The translations under genes were made by a program, and so were the position numbers. DNA of 64,000 bases from Trichosphaerium sp. ATCC 40318 (taxonomy: Eukaryota > Discosea > Flabellinia > Trichosidae): contig JALMLS010000100.1 of NCBI GenBank assembly GCA_038496445.1, forward strand, positions 186,001 to 250,000, written 5' to 3'. This document shows positions 1-11,431 of the stretch, piece by piece. The notes beneath the pieces are model-generated. The model saw only the letters and a program-made list of their open reading frames with translations. It searched no databases and had not been told where the DNA came from. Each line of letters starts with the position of its first letter. Within the stretch, counting starts at the first letter, position 1.

Positions 1-1
1 T

Positions 2-100
2 GGATTGTATCACTTGGGAATACTACCTGCTGATGGTGATTTTCCATCAAATGCAATAGAAGTACAAACTGACGGCGTTGATTCAAAAATAGAACTGTAG
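2..100 (+). CDS. 3' end of a gene entering from the left (unrecognised)
   Basis: Reading frame 2 is open from the first base to a TAG at 98-100 and gives about 32 residues rich in D, G and I, ending in DSKIEL. The other two plus frames close at once or are not protein-like. The body of the gene lies outside the window, so no function can be given. It converges on the minus-strand MORC gene about 145 bases further on. Confidence 0.45.
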   Translation, partial: GLYHLGILPADGDFPSNAIEVQTDGVDSKIEL

Positions 101-245
101 AAATGAGGCAACAAGGTGTTGTTGATCATATAAAAAAATGTAATTTGAGGAAAAACAAGAAAAAAAAAGATTTCGAGTGTGCTGAAAAGTTCATTGTGTT
201 GTCTCTTATAATCTTTTATTCAATAAAAATAGATGACATAGTAGG

Positions 246-3200
246 CTATATGTACGCTTGAAAACTTTGTGAAGGTGGTTTTGCGATTTCATTAGTAAGT
301 AACTCGCTAGCCATTGTGTATAACTCTTGTAATCCGGGGTCTGTTTCCATTTTTTCAAAACCTACAGTAAAAATATTTCTTAGTATGCAATCTTTCACTC
401 ATAACAAGACAATGAACGGTAAAACCAAAACAGAAATCCATAATGTGTGCTTTTTGAAAGTAGAAAAAAATAAGAAAAAAGTTTGTGTTCGTACCATAGT
501 CCTCAAAGGCTTGTATGCACGTTTTGAACAACTCAATCTTTTTTTCGTCTTTTTCAATCTCTGTTTTTAATCTCTTTCTAACTACCACAGCACGATTCGA
601 TGTGTTTCCATTATTAAGTGTACTCCGTTTGGCCTAGGAATGAAAAAAATGAGAAAACAAAAAAATAACTTTAACTAAACAAAAATCAAATAAAAGATAG
701 CGAGAGCGTACAGTCTCCTCTACAAATACAAACTCATCAAGTGAAAAATTTTGAATTGAGTCTTCAAACTCAATCTTATATTTATCCATACTCGAACTGA
801 ACGATATGCACTTGCCAACACGTTTCTAAATAAATCATTACAAAATCACGTCCATCAAAGAAAAAAAGCAATGGGCCTTACATCTGCTCTAATCATTACT
901 CGCTTGCCAACAAGCTGAGTTTTTTGAACTCTTCTCTTTTTTGTAGCAGGCAGAGCAGCATCAGTTATAGATCTTACAGCTGGCGCTCGTCGTTTTCGTG
1001 GACGTGGAATTACTTCATCAAACTCTTCGTCCTAAGTAACTTAATTTAGATAAAAAAAAATCTACGAGAATACCACAGGTGTGTACTATGTACCTCAGAG
1101 TCACTTGCCTCAACAACGGGTTTCTTTTTTTTGGGTGTCCTCTTTTTTGAAATTTTTAGAATCTTTTTTGTGTGAACTATATCTTTGTCTTCTGGTGTAT
1201 CACAAGAACCTCCTGATAAAGAACAATAGTATTGTTTCTTATCTTCTATAAGATCAATCTGTAACTTTGGTATTTTTCGCCACTGGGTAGAAAGAAAGAA
1301 GCGTTAGCCACACTGAACGGTAGTATAAGTAGTACTTTTCTACATTTCTGACAGTAACCATATGGCGTATCTGGCATGCTGTCTTCGCCTATTCTGGCCC
1401 ACACATTACGAATTTGTCCTGTAGGAAACGTTGCCGCCCAGTAGTGCTTCAGCCTTAAATATAAAAGTAAGAAAAAAGAAGAACACTTCATGACTTTAGA
1501 CTAAAACAACAAAAAAGTGTGACATTTTTTACCAACAATGATGTACCTTGTTGAAAGTTGGTTCTTAAAGTTAAAAAACTCAGAAGTTTGCATAAACCCC
1601 TGTTTTGTATGGTTTGGTTGTAAGAAAGAAACCTCACAAACACCAACAACACCTCTACCACGTGATGATGCTTCTGTCATCATACCAATTTTCCAATTAT
1701 ATCTAATAAGTCTATTACGTGTATAGACAAAGAAACCAAACTGTGATCCTTTTTTTTCTGGATTTGTTATACATCCCATAGTCACCTTGTTTTAACCGTT
1801 ATTTTTTAGCGACTTTAATTATCACACATGTGGTAACACGTGATCGTGATGGGATTGTTTTTATTGTTACCTTTGTCATTTTCTTTCCTCTTGGTGTATA
1901 CGATGTTGTTTGTGTCAAACAAAGTGTACGTGTTAGAATAACAGGTTGAATTAGTTTACCCTATTGATTGTACCCAGTTAATGGTTGCAATGTTAAAAAT
2001 TTTACTCATTAAATACTAGACGTACATTGATTGATATTGCACATCTGGGAACTAAGTAAAGAATACGACAATATTCCTACGAGAGTGTAAGAACAGTCAA
2101 AGTTTTTGTTACGAAACACTTTTGTTCTTTTTTGACGTACACGAAGTGAGAAAGTATGAGGTAGCTCCTGTTGTCCATTATTTTCATGTAACAAGATATC
2201 ATCATCAGTAAACACAAATTCGCAATCGCTTTCACCAGCTGTTGGATGGGAAGAGTAAGTGCTGGAAATGAAAAATGAGATTATAACATACGTTCAACAT
2301 TACCACGCTTTGCCAAGTTAGTAATCGTGATTGAAGTTCCAACTTTTGGTAGCTTCTTTATCAAGGCATTAAGCTTCGAAGGGGAGTCAGCGATAGAGTA
2401 TTCTTTTATTGCTGCTAATCCATCTTTTCCAGTTTCTGCGTCCATAATCAACTTTCCAGTTGTCTAATGTATTTATCAAAAACCAGACTATATCTATACT
2501 AACACAACAGATATATCAATAATAAACGTGTACGTACACAATCCCATGCAACCATAGGAATAAGAACTTCATCAGCATTGGTTTTTTCGAGCATTGTTTG
2601 TGATAACATACCAACACATGTATGTTTTTTAGACTTTGTAGCAACTAAAGCGTCCTTTCCAATACGCATAGATCCTAACCGAAAAAGAAATGAACATTGT
2701 TGACAGGTTAAAAGAAGAAGAAATACAATAAAAAGGACTATATGCTTACCTGATTTAAAACCGTTGCCGTACATGCCGATATTGGAATCAATTTTACTAC
2801 AATGACCTAAATAACAGTTTAATTTATTTTTTCGTTTTAACCCCACGTGCTCACGTACCAAAACTTATCATGCCCTCCAATTCGTTAACATCCATACCTT
2901 TACCATTATCGGTAAGACATATGAACTTTTTACCATCTTGTTCGCCCTTAATATAGAGTAAGGAGATTGTAAGGTTGGAAGCAAAAAAAAAAAATCAAAA
3001 AAGACTTCTTTTAAAAATATCATTACGTACATGAGTTATCTTGATATATGTGCATCCCGCGTCGATAGAATTATCTACGTAATGTTAAGAAAAGCGGAAA
3101 ATTGTTTCTGTACCAAGTAATTCTGCAAATGCACCAAGAGGCCAGTGATGTGATGTAGCATTAGAAACAAGGTATTTTGGATGTGTCTAATAAATTGGCG

Positions 3201-3523
3201 TCAAAAAGGCATTTGTAATTTGTTAAACAAAGTTAAACATCGGTTATGTGATATTTAGGCTGTTTATCGAATTCCGAGATGATTTTAAAAGACTTTAGGC
3301 CCAATAGCAATAAAAATAAGCTAACTACAATTTCCACGCTGTTTAAGTATTAAGCGCTCATTCATTAGCTATTTGTGATGTTCAAAGGTATCTTTTAAAA
3401 AAAAAAAGAGACGTTAAATAGCAAAAACAGCCATTCAGCGTCATTAGAATCTCTAAGTACCTTGGCGTGTTTTAAGCGCAAAACCTTAGCCCCATTAGCC
3501 TTTTTTTTGTTGCCATCCGACAT
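246..3523 (-). CDS. MORC: MORC-family GHKL ATPase with CW zinc finger
   Basis: Many short exons join into a MORC protein. The N-terminus has the GHKL ATPase: ELLDNSIDAG in an exon near 3060-3190, LTDNGKGMD near 2900, and GMYGNGFKSG followed by SMRIGKDALVATK at 2600-2800. A MORC-type S5 domain follows at 1501-1785, with FGFFVYTRNRLIRYNWKIG and GRGVVGVCE. The CW finger is split by an intron: CQKCRK joins WRKIPK, with later Cys in YYCSLSGGSC and then PED. After a basic stretch (KKKK, PRPRKRR) comes a Tudor/agenet-like segment near 700-830 and a short coiled-coil end. MORC proteins are chromatin-compacting silencing ATPases, and CW fingers usually bind methylated H3K4. The start is ATG at 3523 (MSDGNKKKANG), whose exon joins the ATPase exon in frame across an intron of about 270 bases. 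Function is inferred from the family. Confidence 0.88.
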
Positions 3524-3781
3524 TCTCGAAAGTGTCAATACAATTGCAATAGAACTATTAGATAGAGCAACTTTGATTGGCAATTTGGGCTTAAAGCAGA
3601 AGCAAAAAAGACCTAGGGCGACTGGCTTATTATAAGCGCTTTTCCTCGGGTTCACTGAAGGTCTGTACTTCACAGCAACCTTAGCATGACGTTTTCATCA
3701 AAAAAACTCACTGTAGAGTTGGTGTACATTTTTCGAATATTTTTGACGAAAAACTCCATAGAGCAAAAACAGTAGAACCAC

Positions 3782-4876
3782 ATGTCTTTTCAAGCTCTTC
3801 CCCGCGAAATATTACGTGAGATACTGCTATTAGCTCCATCATCTTTAGCGCTACGTGCAAGGTAAGGTTTAATTATCCGCCAATGTTCTAAATAACACTC
3901 AGGGCAGTTTGTAAACAATTTCGAAGCGTCGCTAGTGGGGTTATTACCGCAATAACTACATACGATGTCAATGGTATTTAAAACTATCTAAACGTCGTCT
4001 AAACGCATTAGGCATTGGCCTCATTGATACACTTCCTAATTTAGAGACATTAACTTGCCGTAAGCAAAACTATACATAGCGTCAACTAATAAACTATTCA
4101 AGGTGCCAAAATCACAGAGTTAACACAACAAAGAGCTCTAACGTCACTACAGTTCTATAACAAACTCCCTTCTACCAAACTAAAACACGTGACACTACCT
4201 GTTTCTCCAGAATCACCAGGTGAATGGAAACGATTAATAGAAGCTAACTTGACATCTGTTCGCATTATAAAGCATCGTCAAACTGTGCGTATGATATTTT
4301 AAAATTAGCACGTGCTTTCAAATACTCACAAGAAAAGATAGCTTGACTGTGGTGCAATTAATCTTAAAGCAAATTATGAATACAACTTTTACAGAGTAAT
4401 GTATGGTCAATTGGGCTGGGCTTCTTTTCGCATCGAGAAACCTAAGCGCCTTCAAGGATCTAAACTAGGTCCTTTACCATTTGCTCCTGCTGAGCAAAGC
4501 GCATCAAGCACCTATGACTACGAATCAATGGTGAAAGCACTACCAAAAGTAAGAACCTTTTTTTGTTTTTGGTAGGTAACCATTAATTCTACGTTTAGGA
4601 TGAATGCAGATATATTGTTTTGCGTGACAAGGATATTCAAGAAAAACCACAAGACGGATTAGTGTTTATCTACTGGTACCCTTAATATATTTGCCCATGT
4701 TTTTTAACAATTCTAACATGAAATTTAGGGGACCTGACAGCGCCACACTAAAAGACAAGCTATTTACTGCAACATGTCTTAATTGGGTTAGAGAATGGTT
4801 CCCTGCTGTAGAAAGGCGTATTCAAGCAGCTGATATGACAGACTTAACGGATGGTTTCGCTGACCTCGATGACTAA
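3782..4876 (+). CDS. F-box protein with C-terminal ADF/cofilin-like domain
   Basis: The start ATG at 3782 gives MSFQALPREILREILLLAP, a standard F-box N-terminus, continued after an intron by RAVCKQFRSVASG. LRR-like exons (LPNLETLTC, LTSLQFYNKLPSTKLKHVTLP) follow. The C-terminal exons contain LPKDECRYIVLRD, then GLVFIYWGPDSATLKDKLFTAT, which match the core of the actin-depolymerising ADF/cofilin fold. An intron at 4285-4341 (GTGCGT to GATAG) joins the two halves in phase, so I read one gene, but two adjacent genes cannot be excluded. F-box proteins recruit substrates to SCF ubiquitin ligases; an actin-related substrate adaptor is speculation. The C-terminal tail is acidic. Confidence 0.62.
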
Positions 4877-4961
4877 GATTGTACTAATAAACCTTAGCAC
4901 TTAGTTTAGCTTGAAAAAATTTATTACTATCACAAAACATTCGGCAAATCATGAAGCCTTT

Positions 4962-7074
4962 CTATTTAGATGATTTAGATTCACCTTTATTTTTACTTCT
5001 TCTTGGACTACGAGGGCTCTTTTTAGACTTACTACCACTAGTCTTTCTTAGTTTTGCTTTCGCTTGTAACCTAAACATAAGAGTGTTAGTTTTTAGGCAA
5101 TCTCATAATGCTACACATACAATTCATTGGCACTTTGACGTAATTTCTTCTTTAGTGCGACCATAGGGTCTAAGATCTCTCTCAATACTACAACGATTTG
5201 TTCAAAGCTTGGTCTATCCTTCTCATCATATTTACAACACCAAAAAGCAAGGTGCACGAGTACAGGTGGGCACTCTTTTGGTATAATACCAGAACTCTTA
5301 ATTTTTTTGACATTTATGTCAAATGCATCTTGAGGTACTCGCGGTATCACCTTATTGATTTTTTTTCTTGTTATAATCTCAAAAAGAACAACACTACACG
5401 TCAAACAGATTGTCAGGTCCAAAAAAAGAGACAACAACGTACCCAAAAGAAAATACATCACATTTTGGAGTGTAGTCCATACCTAGCAAAACTTGAGGTG
5501 CCTAAAGGTGTAGGTGAGTGAGTCAAGATAGTATTAGAACAAATCTGTCTATCGTTTTTTGGAAGAAGGAGGAGTCTTACCATAAATTCGTCGGTACCAC
5601 AAATAGTGTGTAGTTTTTGTTTGTCGTGTTTTCGTGCAAACCCGAAATCTGTAAGCTTAACCTAAAGTTGTAGTTTGTACAAAACGTCAGAATTTAAAGT
5701 CAAATGTTTCCACGTTTCTGAAAAAAAACAAAATCATCTTTAATTTATCCCTCTAGTATTTAAACGTACCCGCAATCCATTATCGAGCTAGAAAAAAAAA
5801 AATACAGGCATCAACGCTCAAAACAATGAAGAAAAAAAAACAAACACATTTTGACACGTACCAAAAAATTTTGGCATTTTAAATCTCTAAAGACAATATT
5901 ACGCTCATGCATGTAATATACTGCCTTCGCTATATCCAATGCCATTCTTGTACGTACATCCCAAGGTATTACTTTATGCTTTCTTACATTATTAAGGTAC
6001 TTTCGAAGGTCTCCCTGTCGTAAAAAGTGTCAGTTGCGAAAAAATGATCACTCGGTCGGCACCTTTGGCAAGTACTCCATCACTATGTCCGCAACATCAT
6101 TTTCTCTATCGTTGTGGTACACGCAACCAATGAATACTACAATATTAGGATGACGACAAGCTCTACGAGTGCGTTAGTGATCATTTTCATTAGTGGTTGA
6201 GGAAATGAAATTGTATGGCGTATGCGCGCTTGCTAGCGCATAACGTACTTTAGTAGCGCTATTTCGCGTTTTTTAAATATACATTCCGCTTCATAGTCTC
6301 TGGTGAGCAAAGCATTTGGAGGAAGCGTCTTCTTAACAGCAACCTGCTAGAGATGAATAAAGAGAACAAATAAAAGGCTTACATCAAGTCCTAAATACGT
6401 CGCTTTGTAAACGACACCAAAGTGGCCTAAAACCATTATTACATGACTATTGAGGGCTTTCTGGGTGTGCCTCTTCCTATTTCCTTTACTACTTTTATTT
6501 TGTCACTGTCAATAGACCAGATGGTCTCTAATTCTGGTAGTGCCCCTTCTAACGCTAGTTCCATTTTGCGATTTAGTAAATTTGGAAATGTGACTGAAAT
6601 TCAACAGTTTTCTGTGGAATTACAAACTTGAGCGGTGCAACTACATTGTTTCTTCAAAATGAGTGTTTTTATGTATTTTACAAGCGTTTTAAACGCAACT
6701 AATCCAAATGAGGCTAGTTGTTGGCACCTAGCACGGCGAGCACCCTCCCTTTACGTAGTTCTTTCTCTTCTTCTAATCCTAGCCGGTAAGCCCAATCTGA
6801 CATGCCTAAATGTCGGTTAACCAACGCGTAAATACGTGTAGAACGTACTGTTTAGTTTTTCAGCGAGCATTTGTGGCGGTAGACGTTCTAATACTTGAAG
6901 TATACGGGTTGTGCCTTGTAGATCATTTTCTTGAAGGCTCTTTTCGATTTCACGCATTTTAGACGTTGGAGGCGGCGTCTGGGCACTTGTAGCTGGAACA
7001 GGGGTGACAGGTGGCGCATTTTCCAGGCTAACGTCTAACTTCTCCTCCGCAAGCAGTGATAGTACGTTTTGCAT
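4962..7074 (-). CDS. Tyrosine-kinase-like (TKL) Ser/Thr protein kinase
   Basis: The kinase domain starts after WSIDSDKIKVVKEIGRG (near 6440-6540). It has the catalytic loop as VFRDLKCQNFL near 5880-5920, with F replacing the usual H of HRDLK, and subdomains IX-XI at 5111-5461 (VVLFEIITRKK, CKYDEKDRPSFEQIV). The N-terminal part, from ATG at 7074 (MQNVLSLLAEEKL), is a helical and Pro/Thr-rich region. The C-terminus is a basic Ser-rich tail (KKSPRSPRRSKNKGESKSSK). The architecture fits the TKL kinases expanded in protists. Targets are unknown. The longer reading frame to 7164 begins with TTG, so the internal ATG is preferred. It is divergently transcribed from BDP1, with starts about 170 bases apart. 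Confidence 0.8.
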
Positions 7075-7242
7075 GTCTAACTTTAATTTTAAACTTCGAG
7101 AAAGAGAAATAGCATAAACTAAACGTACGAGCAATTTTGCGCCGTTTTTGACTAGTACAGCCAAGTATGGTTCCCGTTAGCAGCTGTTACAATTTTTTTA
7201 ATTGTGTTGACTCTCATTTAAAATAGTGTAGCTACAGCCATC

Positions 7243-8369
7243 ATGAGCACTCGCAAAATGTTTGTGCCTAACCTACCCGCCAAGAAGAACAAAGGCAACA
7301 AAGCGCGGGGCAAAAAGCGTAAAAATCAACCAATAGACACTTCTGCAATGCCCATGCGAGATATTATGCGCAACTCTAACCATGGAAAGCCAACACGCGC
7401 TGCTGCAGAACAAATGGTATAATTTTCACAAAAAAAAATTGTATTAAATGCCGTTGTAAAGGAAAGACGTAAGCGACAGAGAATTGAGCGCTTAAAACGT
7501 AAGAAAGAAAGCACTGGAAGCACAACTGCAGACCAAATAATAACGAAGGTTGTTAAAAAAGCGCCAACTCCTGCGCCACGCGCGGAAAAAAACAAATACT
7601 CAGGTCCATCAGTTCAGGTTGTCAACGGAGAACTAGGTACCGAAAAAACCTCCAATATCTTAACGGTTCTGTAACTGACGTTGCATCACTAGTGTTGAAC
7701 CCGAATTCCTTGTATGTAGAATCAAAATCAGACTATGACGCAGGTGACGCTATTATTGTAGAGGAGAATGAAAGGTAAACTTTTGAAAAATGATTATTTT
7801 TGTATTTTCGATTCTCCTTTAACCATTCTATTGTATAGGCATATTACAAGTGCAACTTATGCAAATCGTGTGAGAAGCGAAAAATGGACAGAAGACGAAA
7901 CAAATGAGTTTTATGAGGTGCTGTGACAAACATTCTGAGAATTTTCTTTGTTTTCTTGTTTTTCTTAATGTCATTTGAAGTACGGTGTTCCTAAAATTTT
8001 TACTAGGCTTTACGTATGTGTGGTACCGATTTTAGTATAATTGCAAAGTTCTTTCCTACAAGAACACGTCGTCAAATAAGAAATAAGTTTAAAAAAGAAG
8101 AGAAAGCAAATGAGCAAAGAATAGAAGAAGCAATACTAAATCCAATCAAGATGGACGTTGCAAAGTTTAGAAGATTAGCAGGGCTTGATAAAGGTGCTCA
8201 AGCTATATTAGATACCGCTGTTGTAAATATAGAAGGTGAAGAAGGTGAAGAAGGTGAGGAAGGTGAAGAAGAAGAGCAAAATGATGAAGAAGAGGAGCCA
8301 GTTTTAGAGCTTACAAGAAAGAAAAGAAGAAAATCAAAAAAAAACGAAAAGGAAGAAATGAGTGAATAG
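7243..8369 (+). CDS. BDP1: Transcription factor TFIIIB subunit B'' (BDP1)
   Basis: The hallmark SANT/Myb domain of BDP1 is clear. An exon ending ...RSEKWTEDETNEFYE near 7860-7917 joins ALRMCGTDFSIIAKFFPTRT and RRQIRNKFKKEEKANEQRIE at 8008-8130. This extended SANT with the following long helix contacts TBP-BRF1 on RNA polymerase III promoters. The N-terminus is basic and low-complexity, and the C-terminus has acidic GEEGEE repeats followed by a lysine-rich end. At roughly 300 residues it is shorter than animal or fungal BDP1, with only the core conserved. ATG at 7243 opens MSTRKMFVPNLPAKK. Confidence 0.85.
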
Positions 8370-8555
8370 GAGCTTGTTGGGTTCTTTTTTTAATGCGGGT
8401 TGTTCCAAACCTTTCTTAGGTGCATGGAGCTTATGTAAATAAATTATCGGATAAATAGTTCTTGTACAAAAAAGAGGTGAAGTAAACTGCAAAAGGTGGC
8501 AACTGGATATTAGGAGTCAATCTTTATTTATGACTGAATGCTTAACAGGCGTCGA

Positions 8556-8906
8556 TTACTGCCTTAAAGGCATTCCCAAAGAACGTCGTAAGTAGAATCC
8601 GTAAGTACCCATATAAGGACCCTGAGGAGTACATCCAATCTGCTTGCACCTTTCATTATGTTTTACAACAGCATAAAGTTCTTTTAGAGACAGAGCTGCT
8701 TCATTTGAGATTTCAGGGACTAACGCTAAGCGCGTGAACGCCTGAAATGCCTTAACCTTCATCGGTATCTGAAGTTGCCAAGTATAAAGATTGCGGCATA
8801 CTCCTGCAAGTACTTTGACACCTTTGTTTGTGACATTAACTCCATAGAGGTCATCGGCATTAACACTTGCAAGTTGTTTGATGCTGTCATCTGTTACGAA
8901 AAAGTA
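8556..8906 (-). pseudogene. Truncated copy of the viral-like LRR gene
   Basis: The open frame has an in-frame TAG at 8907-8909 directly upstream and no suitable start. It begins VTDDSIKQLASVNADDL and NVTNKGVKVLAGV, degenerate copies of the 23-residue repeat (VTDEGIKALAGV...) of the intact gene at 28093-29229. Its end also aligns with that gene's unique C-terminus: EISNEAALSLKELYAV here against QISDEAFLSLKGLYAV there, then FYLRRSLGMPL against FIEYSLGQYEGIPYL. Most repeats and the F-box-like N-terminus are missing. I read it as the decayed 3' part of a paralogue. An expressed short protein from ATG 8762 is less likely. Confidence 0.6.
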
Positions 8907-8975
8907 CTACGAATACTTAATGTTGTGACTTATGATCCAAGTCAAAAGTGAAGTTTTATTAATTGTATTTAGCAG

Positions 8976-10484
8976 TTATAGTACAACAGCAAAAGTGACA
9001 ATAGTCAAGAGCCACAAAGCGTGTACAGCATGAAAAGCGGCAGATGGAGGAGCAGTTGTCATTGGGCTAGCTGTAGTAGGAGTCACAGTTGCCATTGGGC
9101 TAGCTGTAGTAGGAGTCATAGGTGTTGATGCATCAGTAGGCTCAGTTGGCGACATGGGGAATACCACCTTTTCAATTTCATATTCTTGTTGGTCTGGAAC
9201 GAAAAAATGAGCGTTCAGTGCATAAACGTCGTTCACTCGTGCTGTGCAAGTTGTAAGGCTTCCTTCTAAATATACAATTAAATAGATTGACATTTAGGAT
9301 CAGCGACTTACGGAAAGTGGAGTTATAAACACCAGTAACAGCAATTGTTGTAAAATCATCTGTTGTTTCCAAACGATACACTAAGTTGTTGGAACCAACT
9401 GCAGCAATACCACCTATGCAAAGTATTTTATTGGATACCCATAAGCTAGATTAAATGAAACTTGAAAAGATTACCTGATGCGGGATCATCACACAAACCA
9501 TCATAACCAGCAGGAGCATCTCCAATAAATTGTACTTTTGTAATGTCGGAAGTGTTCGTCAAGGACACTTTGTAGAGTTCACCTTCAGTGCGCACTATAG
9601 CAACTAACAATACATCTCCAACTATAAGAATACCATTGGGACCAATACCAAAACCTGAACCACCTACAAATAGAGCGTCACGTGACAAGGAAAAGCGCCA
9701 AACACTTGTTCTTTTACCTGCCCACTCAGTTGGCCTGGAAATCGTAGTAACTTCGTCGGTATTGGCTTCTACCTTCCATACCTTCGCACCAAGTGAATCT
9801 GTCGCATAAATATCACCTGTAGATTCGTGTACAACTAGTTGTACTCAGTTAGAGCAAGAGGCAAAAACAGAAGAAAAAGCGAAACAGGCGTACTCAAATC
9901 ATTACAAAATGGCGTCAAGTCGGTGCCTGTTAAATTAATAAGCTTGATAAAGTCACCTGTATCCAATTGCCACTCTGCTACCTATTTACGAATCACGTGT
10001 TAGACCCAATTTAAAAGCCGCTTATCGTGGAGGTACACAACGTACGTATGAGGGTCCTGGTACATTTGGAAACCCTAGTAGTACAGTTCTATACGAAACA
10101 CAACCGTATACTCTCTAGTAAAAAGAACACTCCTTAGCGTTAACCCTGGTACTTTTTTACGCACGTTTCTGCCTTCGCTCATAGCGAGACCAATTATTGA
10201 ACTCCCAGGAGCCCCGGTTATAGGACCATATGCTGTGGTTGTCCTACACGTGATTATTAATCACTAGCTAATTTGGTAACTTCAAAATAAACTGAAAAAT
10301 AAAATTTTGCCCTCGATTGGGAAACGAACCCGTTGTCTTGTACCATAAATAAGCTACCATTGGTGAACGAAGATAACAAGAAATTTGATGAGCTTGACTA
10401 CAAAGGACACAAGTTAACAAACTAGAACAAAACATCAAAATGACATACCCAAGCAATGCCTTCAGGCGAAATGCCGGTTGCCAT
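8976..10484 (-). CDS. Secreted or surface beta-propeller (SMP-30/NHL-like) protein
   Basis: The spliced exons carry the signature of extracellular propeller proteins: ATGISPEGIAW at 10438-10484, then GAPGSSIIGLAMSEGRN, VAEWQLDTGDFIKLINLTG, HESTGDIYATDSLGAKVWKVE, GIGPNGILIVGDVLLVAI and YDGLCDDPASG. A Thr/Pro-rich stalk with repeated TPTTASPM follows. The protein ends in a hydrophobic segment (ALWLLTIVTFAVVL) that could be a GPI signal or membrane anchor. No catalytic residues are assignable. The true start is uncertain: ATG 10484 is the earliest in this exon, but a signal-peptide-like reading frame (MNKKKATCSFVVLLVFF) sits just upstream near 10790-10850 and may be the first exon. Confidence 0.6.
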
Positions 10485-11028
10485 CGCTTTAATCCTACGT
10501 ATCGGTGTTAGCCGGAGGAATAGGGAAAACAAGTAAGCGGTTTAAAAAAGTGTACACGTCGGCAGAATGAGCCACGAACAAGAAGGAAATGAAACACGCG
10601 AGGAAGAGATGTTGTTGTATCATTGATAATCAGAAAATGACTTAACAAAAAACAAAAGCACCAAATAGGGAACACAAAAGCTAGAACAGTGAACAAGGCA
10701 AAACTTACTTGCTTTAAGCTGATAAACGGTAGAAAAACAAGGGATATGTAATTGGAACCACGACACAAAAGATCAAGGCACTTGCCTTAAAAAAAACCAA
10801 CAATACCACAAAGCTACAAGTGGCTTTTTTTTTGTTCATGTATTTCACCTTCCTTGCCTTATGGTAGCTGTAGGTAAAGATTCGTATCTCGTAACGGTTC
10901 TATGTCAAAACTTTACTTGCAAGCATGCTATCAACACAAAATTTTGACATAAGAATACGACGTCTGCAGGGTTTTTTCAAACATACACAAAGTTCTGCTG
11001 ATGTTTACTTAGAGAATAAAACAAGACG
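10485..11028. other. Intergenic stretch with possible upstream exon
   Basis: No complete gene is visible. The minus strand near 10790-10850 has an ATG followed by a hydrophobic leader-like run and a possible GC donor (AAG|GCAAGT), which could be the signal-peptide exon of the propeller gene, but I could not find an in-phase join. The rest looks like intron or 3' flank. Confidence 0.35.
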
Positions 11029-11431
11029 CTAACACTTGTCCCTACAGCTAAACGCGACATTGATACAATCTTCTCCTCCGTTTTGTCTACATTCTCTGTA
11101 TTCTACCATGCATGCGGTTACACAAGGGTTCCTGGTTGGTGGTTTCCTCTTGATACAACCTATGGTGCAGTCTATCTTGTCTCTTGAACATGTCTTCCTT
11201 TTATTACGAGATCTCCCGTCTACACACTTATTGTATGTTTTATGGCATGCCTTTTCACATTGCTGTCGCTGATTACTTTGCTGTCGTGGATTGCCTGAAG
11301 ATTGGCAACAAAAGGCAAACGTTAACGTGATATTAGCTTGTTGGGTCTTTTTTCGCGTTATATCACAGGAAACGTACGGAACATAGTGCTACTAGAGCGA
11401 GAAGAGATAGTATTAGTGACAAGTGATGCAT
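11029..11431 (-). CDS. Small secreted cysteine-rich protein with two six-Cys modules
   Basis: ATG 11431 opens MHHLSLILSLLALVALCS, a textbook signal peptide. It ends at a GTACGT donor and joins in phase a Gln-rich exon (QSNQRQQ or nearby, since several CAG acceptors are in phase). The mature part has twelve cysteines spaced C-3-C-6-C-11-C-6-C-3-C, then ten residues, then C-3-C-6-C-7-C-6-C-3-C. These are two copies of one mirror-symmetric six-Cys unit, ending ...SCRDKC and TAG at 11029-11031. The C-x3-C pairs suggest disulfide-tied helical hairpins. I do not recognise a named family. Secretion is inferred from the leader; role unknown. Confidence 0.65.

Noticed and set aside
10305-10375. tRNA-like B box (GGGTTCGTTTCCC) on the minus strand
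   Set aside because: No pairing acceptor stem, no proper anticodon arm, and the segment sits in an intron of the propeller gene.
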